Positions 51,236 to 60,522 of a stretch of DNA of 64,000 nucleotides are shown one piece after another; within the stretch, counting starts at the first letter, position 1; each line of letters begins with the position of its first letter. A program made the translations under genes and the position numbers. The DNA is from Candidatus Paracaedibacteraceae bacterium (GTDB taxonomy: Bacteria > Pseudomonadota > Alphaproteobacteria > Paracaedibacterales > Paracaedibacteraceae): NCBI GenBank assembly GCA_019459505.1, contig JAIBEV010000141.1, forward strand, positions 1-64,000, read 5' to 3'. Below the pieces are notes generated by a model. It did not search any database, was not told the origin of the DNA, and was given only the letters and a program-made list of their open reading frames with translations.

Positions 51236-52461
51236 AAGAGCATAATAAAATTTATCTGAATGATTTAGGTCTGGCTTGTTCCTTGGGAATCGGCAAACAA
51301 GTGATTAGTGACGCTTTATTTTCTCCAACTCTTTCCTTCGAAAAAGAAACTCATAATGTGACACGAGAGACACTGACATCTGGCCGCCATGTGGTTGTTA
51401 AACGGGTCGCCGGTATTTTAGAGGCGATTACTTCTCCCGTTGAGAAAGTAGATACTCCCACCAATCGGATCCTTAAGCTTGCGCTTGATGAAATCAAGAC
51501 GACTGTTGAAAATGCTAAAGCAACTTATGGGTCCCATCGTATCGGCATCATTCTGAGCACGAGCACCAGTGGAATGGAAGAAGGACAAAATGCCTTTATT
51601 CATTATCAACAAACCGGAAGATGGCCTGATTCTTATTGTTACCCCCAACAAGAGTTGCATAGCCCAACAGGTTTTGCCGTTCAATATCTGGGCATCGACG
51701 GCCCAGCTTACACAATTTCTACGGCCTGTTCTTCTAGCGGTAAAGCCTTATGTTCAGCCGCTCGCTTGCTTAAGGCAAATATTTGCGATGCTGTGATTGT
51801 TGGTGGTGTGGATTCTTTATGTGACCTGACCTTAAATGGGTTTGAATCTTTGGAGCTTATTGCTCAAGATTTATGCACACCCTTTAGTCGCAATAGACAA
51901 GGTATCAATATTGGCGAAGGAGTTGCTATCTTCCTGATGTCACGCCAGCCCAGTGACATAGAATATGCAGGCGGCGGAGAAAGTTCGGACGCCTACCATA
52001 TAAGTTCCCCGGCGCCAAATGGCGAAGGGGCGGAAACCGCCATCAAAGCCGCTCTTGATCAAGCAAATCTATCCCCCAATGACATTTGTTATATCAATCT
52101 GCATGGAACCGGCACGTCAGCGAATGATCTCTGTGAAAGTCGCTGTATTAGTCGATTATTTGGGACTACTATCCCCACCAGTTCAACCAAAGCCTTTATC
52201 GGTCATACCTTAGGGGCAGCGGGTGCTTTAGAAGCTGGATTTTTATGGTTAAGTTTACAGCAAGACCATCAGGCAACCATTCCGGCTCTCCCTCATTTAT
52301 GGGATGGTGAAAGAGATCTCAACCTTCCACCCCTTCATTTTACAACCGTCGGCGAAAGGTTAAAACCTATAGGATCCCATTATTGCCTTATGAGCAATTC
52401 ATTCGTCTTTGGCGGCAGTAACGTCAGTTTGATTTTACGTAAGGAAATTTTTCATGATTAA
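51232..52461 (+). CDS. apeO: Beta-ketoacyl synthase of the aryl polyene cluster (elongating)
   Basis: The 409-residue FabF-type ketosynthase has an intact triad: Cys in AYTISTACSSSGKALCSAAR, His in NLHGTGTSANDLCES, and His in KAFIGHTLGAAGALEAG. It condenses malonyl-ACP with the growing chain. In described systems it forms a heterodimer with the inactive ApeC partner, present here at 39951. It starts four bases before the end of apeN and ends eight bases into apeP. Confidence 0.93.
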   Translation: MKEHNKIYLNDLGLACSLGIGKQVISDALFSPTLSFEKETHNVTRETLTSGRHVVVKRVAGILEAITSPVEKVDTPTNRILKLALDEIKTTVENAKATYGSHRIGIILSTSTSGMEEGQNAFIHYQQTGRWPDSYCYPQQELHSPTGFAVQYLGIDGPAYTISTACSSSGKALCSAARLLKANICDAVIVGGVDSLCDLTLNGFESLELIAQDLCTPFSRNRQGINIGEGVAIFLMSRQPSDIEYAGGGESSDAYHISSPAPNGEGAETAIKAALDQANLSPNDICYINLHGTGTSANDLCESRCISRLFGTTIPTSSTKAFIGHTLGAAGALEAGFLWLSLQQDHQATIPALPHLWDGERDLNLPPLHFTTVGERLKPIGSHYCLMSNSFVFGGSNVSLILRKEIFHD

Positions 52462-52909
52462 CTATCAAGATATGTGCCTGGTGGATGTTCTTCCTCATAA
52501 GGCACCCATGATCCTTTTGGATAAGATTATCGAGTTTAGAGAAAATCTAATTCATGTTTCGGTTACCATTACGCAAGAGTCTTTATTTCTAGCAAATGAC
52601 AAGGTTCCTGCCTATGTCGGTTTAGAATATATGGCTCAGGCTATCGCAGCCTGGAATGGCATAGTCTCTAGACACTCATCCACATTCCCACCACGGATTG
52701 GCTTTTTATTGGGAACACGAAACTTAAAACTTCATAGTCCTGCATTTTCAATCGGAACTAAACTCGATATATTCGGAACGTGCAATTATACTGATGGCGA
52801 AATGGGGTCTTTTGACTGCTGGATTGATCATGAAGGCACACAAGTCGCATCGGCAACTCTCACCGTTTTTCAACCCCATTCCCTTGAGGATCTATATGTC
52901 AACCAATGA
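52454..52909 (+). CDS. apeP: Second hotdog dehydratase of the aryl polyene cluster
   Basis: The 151-residue single hotdog protein begins with DVLPHKAPMILLDKIIEF, which matches the FabZ-like LPHRxPMLLLD segment, and has YVGLEYMAQAIAAWNG in the position of the central helix. ApeP-type proteins pair with ApeI to form the active dehydratase that installs the conjugated double bonds. Which partner supplies the catalytic acid here is not certain. The ketoreductase gene starts inside its last codons. Confidence 0.88.
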   Translation: MINYQDMCLVDVLPHKAPMILLDKIIEFRENLIHVSVTITQESLFLANDKVPAYVGLEYMAQAIAAWNGIVSRHSSTFPPRIGFLLGTRNLKLHSPAFSIGTKLDIFGTCNYTDGEMGSFDCWIDHEGTQVASATLTVFQPHSLEDLYVNQ

Positions 52910-53630
52910 AAAAACCGTCTTAGTAACCGGAGCTAGTAAAGGGATTGGTCAAGCTATCGCCTTAGCAGCTGCTCAAGCAGGTTATGCTGTTGTTATTCAC
53001 TATAACCGTGATCTCGACAGTGCTCTAAAAACTCAAAAAGAGATAGAAAGTTTTGGTGGAAAGGCACGTCTTATTAGTTTTGATGTCAGTAACCGAACCA
53101 CTTGCCAACAACGCCTCGGCGCCGATATTCAAGAACATGGTGCTTATTATGGTGCTATTTTAAATGCCGGTATTACTCGCGACAATGCCTTTCCAGCATT
53201 GGAAGATAATGATTGGGACAAGGTTATCCATACCAATTTGGATAGTTTCTACAATGTGCTGAAACCCATTATCATGCCCATGATTCGTACCCGCAAACCG
53301 GGAAGAATTATTACACTTTCATCTGTTTCGGGACTGGTGGGCAATCGCGGGCAAGTCAACTATAGTGCCGCAAAAGCCGGTATCATTGGGGCCACAAAAG
53401 CCCTGGCCCTTGAGCTGGCCAGCCGTAAGATTACCGTCAATTGTATTGCTCCGGGTGTGATTGAAACCCAAATGGTTAAGGACCTCCCCTTAGATCACAT
53501 TATGCCCTTAATTCCTATGGGTCGCATGGGTCAGCCCGCAGAAGTGGCAGCAACCGCTGTCTTTCTTCTATCAGAAGCGGCTGGCTATATCACCCGCCAG
53601 GTTATTTCTGTTAGTGGAGGTCTTGTCTAA
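52896..53630 (+). CDS. apeQ: 3-oxoacyl-ACP reductase (FabG-type SDR) of the aryl polyene cluster
   Basis: The start at 52896 (MSTNEKTVLVTGASKGIG) overlaps apeP by 14 bases and gives 244 residues. NADPH binding is shown by VTGASKGIGQAIALA. The catalytic Ser-Tyr-Lys set is in ITLSSVSGLVGN and YSAAKAGIIGATKALALELA. The C-terminal GRMGQPAEVAATAVFLLSE is typical of FabG. It reduces the 3-keto group before dehydration. Its stop shares a base with the start of apeR. Confidence 0.95.
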   Translation: MSTNEKTVLVTGASKGIGQAIALAAAQAGYAVVIHYNRDLDSALKTQKEIESFGGKARLISFDVSNRTTCQQRLGADIQEHGAYYGAILNAGITRDNAFPALEDNDWDKVIHTNLDSFYNVLKPIIMPMIRTRKPGRIITLSSVSGLVGNRGQVNYSAAKAGIIGATKALALELASRKITVNCIAPGVIETQMVKDLPLDHIMPLIPMGRMGQPAEVAATAVFLLSEAAGYITRQVISVSGGLV

Positions 53631-54853
53631 TGCGTCGCGTCGTTGTTACAGGTATGGGCGGGATCACCGCCTTAGGAGAATCTTGGTCAGAAATTAAAGA
53701 AAATATGCAAAACGGCAAAACTGCCACCCGTGTCATGCATGAATGGGCGGATTTGAAAGGAATGAACACGTGTTTAGGAGCGCCTATTCCTGAGCATTCT
53801 TTAAAAGATCGATGGTCGAGAAAAAAGACCCGTACCATGGGCCCCGTCTCTCTTTATGCTGTTTATGCAACAGAAAAAGCCTTAATTGATGCTGGTCTTC
53901 TGGATGACCCTATCCTTCTTTCGGGTAAGGTAGGCGTTGCTTATGGGTCTAGTTTTGGCAGCACCGCCCCCATGTACGACTTTGCGGAACTTTTATTTAA
54001 CAAAGACTTACACAAACTAACGTCCACCAGTTATATTCGGATGATGGGTCATACAGCCGCGGTTAACATCGGCCTTCTCTTCCAACTTAAGGGTCGTATT
54101 ATTCCAACGGCAACGGCCTGTACCTCGGGAAGTTTGGCCATTGGTTATGCAGCCGAAGCCATTCGCTCTGCCAAGCAAGATATTGTGATTGCTGGTGGCG
54201 CTGAAGAATTATGCCCCTCAATGGCCGCTGTGTTTGATGTCCTTTATGCCACCAGTACAACCAAGGATCCATATTTGGCTCCTCGCCCTTATGATGGTCA
54301 ACGAGACGGATTGGTACTCGGAGAGGGTGCAACTTCCCTGGTCCTTGAAGACTATGAGCATGCCAAGGCTCGGGGAGCAACCATTTATGCGGAAATTGTT
54401 GGTTTTGCTACCAATATGGATGGTAACCATATTACGCAACCCTCTCCCGCTACCATCGAAACTGTTATGAAATTAGCCTTAGAGGATGCTCAGCTCTCCC
54501 CCAAAGATATGGGGTTTATCAGTGGCCATGGTACGGCTACAGAGTTTGGTGACATTGTGGAAACCACAGCCACTCATGCCGTTTTTGTTAAGGATAAGCC
54601 AATCCATTCCCTCAAAAGCTATTTTGGCCACACCTTAGGGACGTGTGGAGCTTTAGAATCTTGGTTAGGCATTGAAATGATGCGGGATCAATGGATTGCC
54701 CCGACTGCTAATCTTGTCACCATTGACGAGCGCTGTGCGCCTTTACATTATATAAAAGGCACCGGGCTCTCTTTAGAAACAAATTATTTTATGAATAATA
54801 ACTATGCCTTTGGGGGCATTAATACCAGTCTAATCTTCAAGAAAGTTATATGA
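53630..54853 (+). CDS. apeR: Second beta-ketoacyl synthase of the aryl polyene cluster
   Basis: The 407-residue FabF-type enzyme has the triad Cys in IPTATACTSGSLAIGYAA, His in ISGHGTATEFGDIVETT, and His in SYFGHTLGTCGALESW. Two ketosynthases per cluster are normal for APE systems, and one of them may handle priming with the aromatic starter. It is the last gene of the packed operon; a hairpin terminator follows about 60 bases later. Confidence 0.93.
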   Translation: MRRVVVTGMGGITALGESWSEIKENMQNGKTATRVMHEWADLKGMNTCLGAPIPEHSLKDRWSRKKTRTMGPVSLYAVYATEKALIDAGLLDDPILLSGKVGVAYGSSFGSTAPMYDFAELLFNKDLHKLTSTSYIRMMGHTAAVNIGLLFQLKGRIIPTATACTSGSLAIGYAAEAIRSAKQDIVIAGGAEELCPSMAAVFDVLYATSTTKDPYLAPRPYDGQRDGLVLGEGATSLVLEDYEHAKARGATIYAEIVGFATNMDGNHITQPSPATIETVMKLALEDAQLSPKDMGFISGHGTATEFGDIVETTATHAVFVKDKPIHSLKSYFGHTLGTCGALESWLGIEMMRDQWIAPTANLVTIDERCAPLHYIKGTGLSLETNYFMNNNYAFGGINTSLIFKKVI

Positions 54854-55250
54854 TTGTTTTCCTGAAGCGATGGTTAATAATCTAACTTTAAGAATTATTA
54901 GATGAACATCTGTGAGCTAATACCCGGAGGATTGGCTCACTATTTTACTGCAACTTTTCCCTCTAACCTGAGTGGATAACTTATTAAAATCTACTTTGAG
55001 AACTTTGTTGAAGGTCGGTAAAATTACAACCAATTGCCATTAATTTGGTTTACTCCTTATGGTCTCCCCTCCTTACAATGCTTACATTATTTACCTCTAG
55101 ATTACTTTATGAGCAACAATCATCATCGAGCGGTATCAATAATAGTTTTAAATAAATTAAAAGAGTTTATTGCTACTAGCAAATATGTAGCAAGTTTAAA
55201 TATTTATACCTATATTAAGGGCATCATTTAAATAGAAAAAAGAATTAAAC
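54854..55250. other. Gene-free stretch after the aryl polyene operon
   Basis: About 400 bases hold a terminator hairpin (54912-54940, listed separately) and otherwise AT-rich DNA. A 65-codon frame at 55034 has no ribosome-binding site or recognisable content. The right end should hold the promoter of the leucine-rich-repeat gene. Confidence 0.4.
54912..54940 (+). terminator. Hairpin terminator ending the aryl polyene operon
   Basis: GTGAGCTAAT at 54912-54921 pairs with ATTGGCTCAC at 54931-54940 (one wobble) across a nine-base loop, followed by TATTTTA. A closely related hairpin with the same GAGCTAAT arms and the same CTCACTATTT tail stands at 56098-56124, on the other side of the next gene. 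Confidence 0.65.
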
Positions 55251-56048
55251 ATGAAATTATACCGCTCAATAATATTAAGTTTATGCTTGTCAGCTATCTC
55301 TCCATCCTTTGCTGTAACATATAGAGCTTCTCATTCTGACATAGAAAAAGTAGAGTTTAATAAGCTGCCTGTCGATACGCAGCAATTGGGTGCGGAATAT
55401 GCCCCTCAACAAGATTTTCTTCATCTTCTAGTGATAAATAAAGAATTATCTTCTATCATCCAAGATGTAAGATTTAGACGCGTTTGGCCTTATTTCCTTA
55501 AAGAACCTATAATAGGCGACTATACCCAAAGCTTAAAAACGTACCTTGAAGAAGCAAAACTTAAGGACCAGACAGTATCCCTTCGACTAACAGGTATAAG
55601 TTCCCACTTAAAAACTCTAACTTCAGAACTAGAAAATTATAGTAATCTATTAAAATATTTAAATATAAATTGTGCTCATGCTGATAAAGTTCCTTTTCTT
55701 GAAAATTTAGAGTTTCTAGCTACGGCCTCTCACCTTGAAACTCTAGAGTTAAATGATATTAACATTCGTAATTTAAGCTCCTTAGCAAACTCAATTCACC
55801 TTACTAAGCTTAACTTATCCTCTGCAGGAGTTGAGGATATCAGTCCTTTAGCAACCTTGCTTAACCTTACTAATCTTGATTTATCTTACACAGATGTGTC
55901 GGATATCAGTCCTCTAGCAAAACTGAACTACCTTACTACACTTAAGTTGAATCAGACAAAGGTCAAGGATATTAGTTCTTTAGCAACCTTACCTAACCTT
56001 GCCTACCTTAACTTATATCAAACAAACGTGACGGATACAGGTCTTTAG
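55251..56048 (+). CDS. Secreted leucine-rich-repeat protein, possibly truncated
   Basis: The 265-residue product has a signal peptide (YRSIILSLCLSAISPSFA). Residues ~165-260 are SDS22/internalin-type leucine-rich repeats of 22 residues: LTKLNLSSAGVEDISPLATL, LTNLDLSYTDVSDISPLAKL, LTTLKLNQTKVKDISSLATL and LAYLNLYQTNVTDTGL. Such surfaces bind partner proteins and are frequent in host-directed factors. The region around 60-90 (LHLLVINKELSSIIQDVRFR) resembles the second half of a degenerate F-box. A TAG stop at 56046 interrupts a frame that continues with LSLPKLPYLGVF, which suggests loss of the original C terminus. Confidence 0.75.
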   Translation: MKLYRSIILSLCLSAISPSFAVTYRASHSDIEKVEFNKLPVDTQQLGAEYAPQQDFLHLLVINKELSSIIQDVRFRRVWPYFLKEPIIGDYTQSLKTYLEEAKLKDQTVSLRLTGISSHLKTLTSELENYSNLLKYLNINCAHADKVPFLENLEFLATASHLETLELNDINIRNLSSLANSIHLTKLNLSSAGVEDISPLATLLNLTNLDLSYTDVSDISPLAKLNYLTTLKLNQTKVKDISSLATLPNLAYLNLYQTNVTDTGL

Positions 56049-56097
56049 CAAGCTTATCTCAGCTTACCTAAGCTACCATACTTAGGAGTTTTTCCTC

Positions 56098-56124
56098 TGA
56101 GCTAATCCTTTAGGGATTAGCTCA
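56098..56124. terminator. Intrinsic terminator between convergent genes
   Basis: TGAGCTAATCC pairs perfectly with GGATTAGCTCA across a five-base loop, followed by CTATTTCG. It lies between the leucine-rich-repeat gene and the subtilisin-like gene, which converge here. It is a near copy of the hairpin at 54912-54940. Confidence 0.75.
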
Positions 56125-56160
56125 CTATTTCGCTCTTTCTTTCTTATGCTCTGGAGAAGA

Positions 56161-57687
56161 TTAGGATAGGACAAGCTTGCTAAATACATCCTTGGTGAGT
56201 GAGGATATTACCATATTGGGTGCCGCTTTCTTTTCAACAACCTCTTTGGCTAATTTGAACGCTTTGACAGCATTAACACGCCCTTTGCCAAAGATCTCTG
56301 GCTTAAACGCAATACCATGATTATTATCTTCCCAAAATTGATCACAGGATTGGATTAAACAATCCTTCAATTCCATCGCATTCAGTTGGGGGTAATATTT
56401 ACTCATAAGCGTTAAGATCCCAGAAACATGCGGGGTGGCCATAGAGGTCCCTGACATCGAATCGAATTCATCCATTGCCACTGTCGCCATTATATTTTCT
56501 CCGGGACCAAAAACAAAATTATCCGAAAGTTTTCCTGGTAAATTCGAAAATTGACTGATGGTTTGGCCATCTTCTTTTAAAGAGCCCACCAATAACATCC
56601 GCCGCGCTAAGGCTTGATTTTTGGATAAAATCCAAGCCCCATGCGTTGCCATCCAAATCCCTTTATTCCAATAAGTTAGAAAGCCAGAATTTAACTCATC
56701 CGTGACAAATTTTGAATCATTGCCAGCTGCCATCACCAAGAGTCGATCATTTTTTTCTAGTTCATTTAACAGCTTATCGAAATCGCGCATTTCAAGGCGG
56801 TTGACTAAATAGTGAAAAGAGGCACTAATAACTTTAGCCGGATTACCTTTAATTCTGTTGATCAGCTGATCAATTCCTTCAAATTCTACTGGTAGCACTT
56901 GTGCACCATAAGCGACACCCTTATGGGTCCCCGACTTTGCATCAGCGGCAATGGTACCAGCAACATGGGTTCCATGCACATCATCCATCGTATACTTTTC
57001 ACCTTCTTCTGGATGTTTTATGTACCGATCTTTGAGACTGAACTTAACATGACAGTTATCTACAAAGCCACAATCCCATACAATAACTTGGGCTCTATCT
57101 CCATTAAGCCCTAAATTATGGAGTTCATTCACTCCAGTAACTTTATGAGGATGCAAAGGACCATGAAGCAAGTAAGCGGAAGGATCTAAGTGAACCTTAG
57201 TATCAATTTCTTTCCATTTGGAAATTTCTAATTGTTCTGCTTCTAAAAATTCCTGAAACCGAGCAGAAAATTTAATTGGACCAAAATTGGGATAATGATC
57301 ATAATCCTCTATATTATATTTTTGCATAAAGCGGCGAGCATAGTTGACCCAGTATTCATGTTCTCTAATCTTCTTAAAGGTATAGTTATACAGATCTTTT
57401 TTCTTGTAAAAAAGTTGATGAATGGTGGGATATTGATAAGGGTTATACATTTTCTGCTGGCTATAAAGGTATTCTGCACGGTAAACTTCCATATTTAGAT
57501 CATCCTGATCAAAGTGAAAGTTGTTGTTCCGATAGCCTGCTCCAAGACGGTTGACAATCTCACTTTTAACCAGCATGAAATCACGGGCCTGATCTAAATC
57601 CATGGTGGCCAATTCTTGGTCAAAGGAGAATCCTAATGAACTACTAATCAAGCTTAGACAGAAAAACCTTTTGAAACAAAAATGCAT
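56161..57687 (-). CDS. Secreted subtilisin-like serine protease (S8)
   Basis: The start at 57687 is favoured over 57699 because GGGGG lies five bases before it, and the signal peptide then starts directly (MHFCFKRFFCLSLISSSLGF). The 508-residue product has the S8 triad: Asp205 in VIVWDCGFVDN, His238 in MDDVHGTHVAGTIAAD and Ser in MSGTSMATPHVSGILTLMS. The oxyanion Asn is probably in LVMAAGNDSKF. A ~180-residue N-terminal region, Tyr/Asn-rich, may act as a prodomain. Unusual features are a Trp just before the catalytic Asp and a Cys just after it. Nutrient digestion or host-protein cleavage are both possible. Confidence 0.88.
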   Translation of the reverse strand: MHFCFKRFFCLSLISSSLGFSFDQELATMDLDQARDFMLVKSEIVNRLGAGYRNNNFHFDQDDLNMEVYRAEYLYSQQKMYNPYQYPTIHQLFYKKKDLYNYTFKKIREHEYWVNYARRFMQKYNIEDYDHYPNFGPIKFSARFQEFLEAEQLEISKWKEIDTKVHLDPSAYLLHGPLHPHKVTGVNELHNLGLNGDRAQVIVWDCGFVDNCHVKFSLKDRYIKHPEEGEKYTMDDVHGTHVAGTIAADAKSGTHKGVAYGAQVLPVEFEGIDQLINRIKGNPAKVISASFHYLVNRLEMRDFDKLLNELEKNDRLLVMAAGNDSKFVTDELNSGFLTYWNKGIWMATHGAWILSKNQALARRMLLVGSLKEDGQTISQFSNLPGKLSDNFVFGPGENIMATVAMDEFDSMSGTSMATPHVSGILTLMSKYYPQLNAMELKDCLIQSCDQFWEDNNHGIAFKPEIFGKGRVNAVKAFKLAKEVVEKKAAPNMVISSLTKDVFSKLVLS

Positions 57688-57977
57688 ATTTACCCCCATG
57701 AATTGTAATAAAAATTAATAAGAGCCTTACAATTTAGAAATTAAATTATGTTTCATTAAAAAGCGGTTAAGGAGGGGCAACTTTTTTGGATTGGAAGAGA
57801 ATATTTTTCCCGATGAGCATAGGAAGAGGCGGAAACTTAATAGATTGCAAGAGAAAATAATAAATGCTTCCCGTGGCTTGACCAGGGGTCTCGATATTAC
57901 AAGAGTAATCCTCTGGCAGCTCGATTTCCCCGCTCAGAGGCAAGAAATAGCAAAACTGGAAGAATAAAATACTCTCC

Positions 57978-59093
57978 CTAAGCAACCGCTTGCAGGGGGT
58001 CTAAAAATTTTAGCTGCAACGCTTGAGCAACAACTGAATGCGTAATTTGTCCCTGGTAAACATTCAACCCATTGCGAAGATGAATATCGTCCCGCAATGC
58101 TTGAACTGTACCCTTTTGAGCTAAAGCGACAATAAAAGGCAAGGTTGCATTATTCAAAGCCAACGTTGATGTACGAGCCACTGCGCCAGGCATATTGGTG
58201 ACACAGTAATGGATAATATCCTCCTCGATATAGACAGGATCCGAATGGGTTGTCGGACGGCTTGACTCAAAGCAGCCGCCTTGGTCAATTGCTACATCCA
58301 CGAGAACGGACCCTTTTTTCATCTTTTTCAAAAGATCACGGCTGACCAATTTCGGTGCTGCAGCTCCTGCCACTAAGACAGCCCCCACTACCAGATCAGC
58401 CATTATTATATACTCTTCCAGGAGATCCTGTGTTGAATAAAGGGTTTGAACCCGGCCATCGAAGAGCCAATCTAATTCATTCAGACGGCGGGGGTTTTTA
58501 TCAAATATAGCGACTTTGGCCCCTAAACCCACAGCCATCTTAGCAGCATTGGCACCAACCACTCCTCCACCAATAACCGCGACCCGTGCCGGTGCTACTC
58601 CTGCCACACCCCCCAGCAGAACACCACGTCCTCCCTTGCCTTTTTCCAAGTAAGAAGCACCAGCTTGGATGGACATCCGTCCGGCCACCTCACTCATCGG
58701 CGCGAGCAAAGGTAATCCTCCCAAAGTGTCAGTGACTGTTTCATAAGCAATAGCTGTACAGGTAGACTCCATCAATCCTTGGGCTTGGTGGGGATCAGGC
58801 GCTAAATGAAGAAATGTAAAGAGAGTATGATGGGGCCTCAGCATTTTCCATTCGGCTTCTTGCGGTTCCTTCACCTTCACAATTAGCTCTGCTTTGGAAA
58901 AAACTTCTTGGGCAGTCGAGAGAATTTCCGCCCCTGCCTTGCGATAATCCTCATCACTAAAATCGATGCTCACACCGGCCTGGGTTTCGACATAAACAGT
59001 ATGCCCTAAAGCCACCAATTCACGAACAGATGAAGGAGTCATTCCTACCCGATACTCATGAATTTTAATTTCTTTTGGAATACCAATTTTCAT
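57978..59093 (-). CDS. ald: Alanine dehydrogenase
   Basis: The 371-residue enzyme interconverts L-alanine and pyruvate with NAD. Features are the N-terminal MKIGIPKEIKIHEYRVGMTP, with the substrate-binding Arg and Lys nearby, HHTLFTFLHLAPD with the catalytic His, and the Rossmann fold VAVIGGGVVGANAAKMA. The block SVLVDVAIDQGGCFE precedes the C-terminal nucleotide-contact region ITNMPGAVART-like (here VTNMPGAVARTSTLALNNAT). It could feed pyruvate from host-derived alanine into the pdhABC complex. It is monocistronic, with GGAG upstream of its ATG. Confidence 0.96.
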   Translation of the reverse strand: MKIGIPKEIKIHEYRVGMTPSSVRELVALGHTVYVETQAGVSIDFSDEDYRKAGAEILSTAQEVFSKAELIVKVKEPQEAEWKMLRPHHTLFTFLHLAPDPHQAQGLMESTCTAIAYETVTDTLGGLPLLAPMSEVAGRMSIQAGASYLEKGKGGRGVLLGGVAGVAPARVAVIGGGVVGANAAKMAVGLGAKVAIFDKNPRRLNELDWLFDGRVQTLYSTQDLLEEYIIMADLVVGAVLVAGAAAPKLVSRDLLKKMKKGSVLVDVAIDQGGCFESSRPTTHSDPVYIEEDIIHYCVTNMPGAVARTSTLALNNATLPFIVALAQKGTVQALRDDIHLRNGLNVYQGQITHSVVAQALQLKFLDPLQAVA

Positions 59094-59135
59094 CCGTTAA
59101 CTCCTTACATTATAAAGTTTAATTTTTTTGTATTT

Positions 59136-60326
59136 CTATCGAGTTGGCGAAACCGTCTCACCCGTTTTAGGAGTCCCCATCCCTAAAAATCTCATTAACG
59201 CCACTAAATCTTCAGGGGAAGAACCCATCTCATTAAAAATTTCCATCAACGATTTACTTTCCCAGCTGATGACGCGACGTAATATTTGGGGGGCAGGACT
59301 ATGAGGTTCTAAACGGTCTAGTAAATTAGCAATATCAGATAGCTGCTTATAAGCTTGCTCCCGAGATTGCAATGTGTTAGAAGCCGTGGTGGAAGTTGGT
59401 ACAACTATAGAAAGAGAAGAGTCTGCTGTCCCTTCCAGCAGAGGGCCCTCGCCTAAAACTGTATCAGTTACCTCTGGCGGGTGGGGAACGGATAAATTTA
59501 AAGAATCATCAGTTGGATCACTGACAGTACGCTGCCGTGTGGCCATTTCCGATTTATAAATACGAGTCATTTCATCCAAATGTCCCTCTAATTCATCAAA
59601 TGCCAAGGTATTATGAGGAAACTTTTGATCCAGGACCTCTTTTAAATTATGCAATGTAGATCTTGTCGTCTCCAAGCTTTCAATGTAATGATCGCCTGCT
59701 TCGGTCGAAACTCTGGATAACAACGTATAACAATTCTTAAAATTAACTTGTCCTCGTTCTTCAGCCTTTTTTATAAGCCGGTCGGCATTGGGGGCTCGCT
59801 TAATGACTGAATCAAACCGTTGAGCTGCCAACCAGTCAGCCAGCGTAATCCCTTCTCCTAATTCATTAGGAACAAAAATTAATTTAACAAGCCGAGCACT
59901 AAGAGATTTATCTAACCAGTCATAAAATTGAGAACGGTATTCAAAATCTTTATTCTGAACAGTTGGATACATACTGTCCCAAAAAGCGGCTGTTAATTGG
60001 GTAATTAATTCTAATCCTCGTTGTAATCCCAGGATACCATCCAGAATTATCCAGGCTTCGCCCAGCCATCCAGCTATTTGTAAGTCTTTTGTTTGATTGC
60101 TTAAAGCCTGACAACATAATGATTCGACACGCCCCCAGTCCGATCGTTTGAGCTCATACTGCCAAATTCCATAAGACACCGTATCATCATCTTCACGCCG
60201 AGCATCACGTATATCATCATAAATACGATCATATCGCAGGGAAATTCCACTCGGATTGTCGCCAGAAATAGGAACGACTAACAAATCAACAGCTTTAAAG
60301 CTTTCACGGATAGGATTTTCCGCCAT
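59136..60326 (-). CDS. tssA: Type VI secretion system protein TssA
   Basis: The 396-residue protein has the ImpA N-terminal domain: LLVVPISGDNPSGISLRYD, then RREDDDTVSYGIWQYELK and IAGWLGEAWIILDGILGLQRG. TssA caps or primes the growing sheath and tail tube of the T6SS. The linker (~265-310) is Thr/Ser-rich, and a C-terminal block (LDRLEPHSPAPQILRRVISW) is typical of the short TssA class. It is transcribed divergently from tssK-tssL-tssM, sharing the 196-base region between them. AGGAGG precedes its ATG. Confidence 0.92.
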   Translation of the reverse strand: MAENPIRESFKAVDLLVVPISGDNPSGISLRYDRIYDDIRDARREDDDTVSYGIWQYELKRSDWGRVESLCCQALSNQTKDLQIAGWLGEAWIILDGILGLQRGLELITQLTAAFWDSMYPTVQNKDFEYRSQFYDWLDKSLSARLVKLIFVPNELGEGITLADWLAAQRFDSVIKRAPNADRLIKKAEERGQVNFKNCYTLLSRVSTEAGDHYIESLETTRSTLHNLKEVLDQKFPHNTLAFDELEGHLDEMTRIYKSEMATRQRTVSDPTDDSLNLSVPHPPEVTDTVLGEGPLLEGTADSSLSIVVPTSTTASNTLQSREQAYKQLSDIANLLDRLEPHSPAPQILRRVISWESKSLMEIFNEMGSSPEDLVALMRFLGMGTPKTGETVSPTR

Positions 60327-60522
60327 AGTATCCTCCTAGTTATTTATTGTTAGATTTGGCCAGCGAAGGATTACTACGGAAGAATAAAAAACAGCGCCAG
60401 TCGAGACGCCATTGAAATATAGAAGGGAGGCCATTGCTCATTTCCTCTTGTGTCTTTTGATTAATCTTTGCATACTAAAAATGAAACGTAAATTTTTAAT
60501 TAATTTTTTTAAGGATTTTAGT

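Noticed and set aside
55034-55231. 65-codon frame upstream of the leucine-rich-repeat gene
   Set aside because: It has no ribosome-binding site and no family resemblance, and it lies in the region expected to hold the promoter.
57767-57985. 72-codon TTG-start frame overlapping the end of ald
   Set aside because: It starts with a rare codon inside ald, has no ribosome-binding site and no recognisable domain. The 278-base gap is better left as noncoding; a decayed gene is possible but unsupported.
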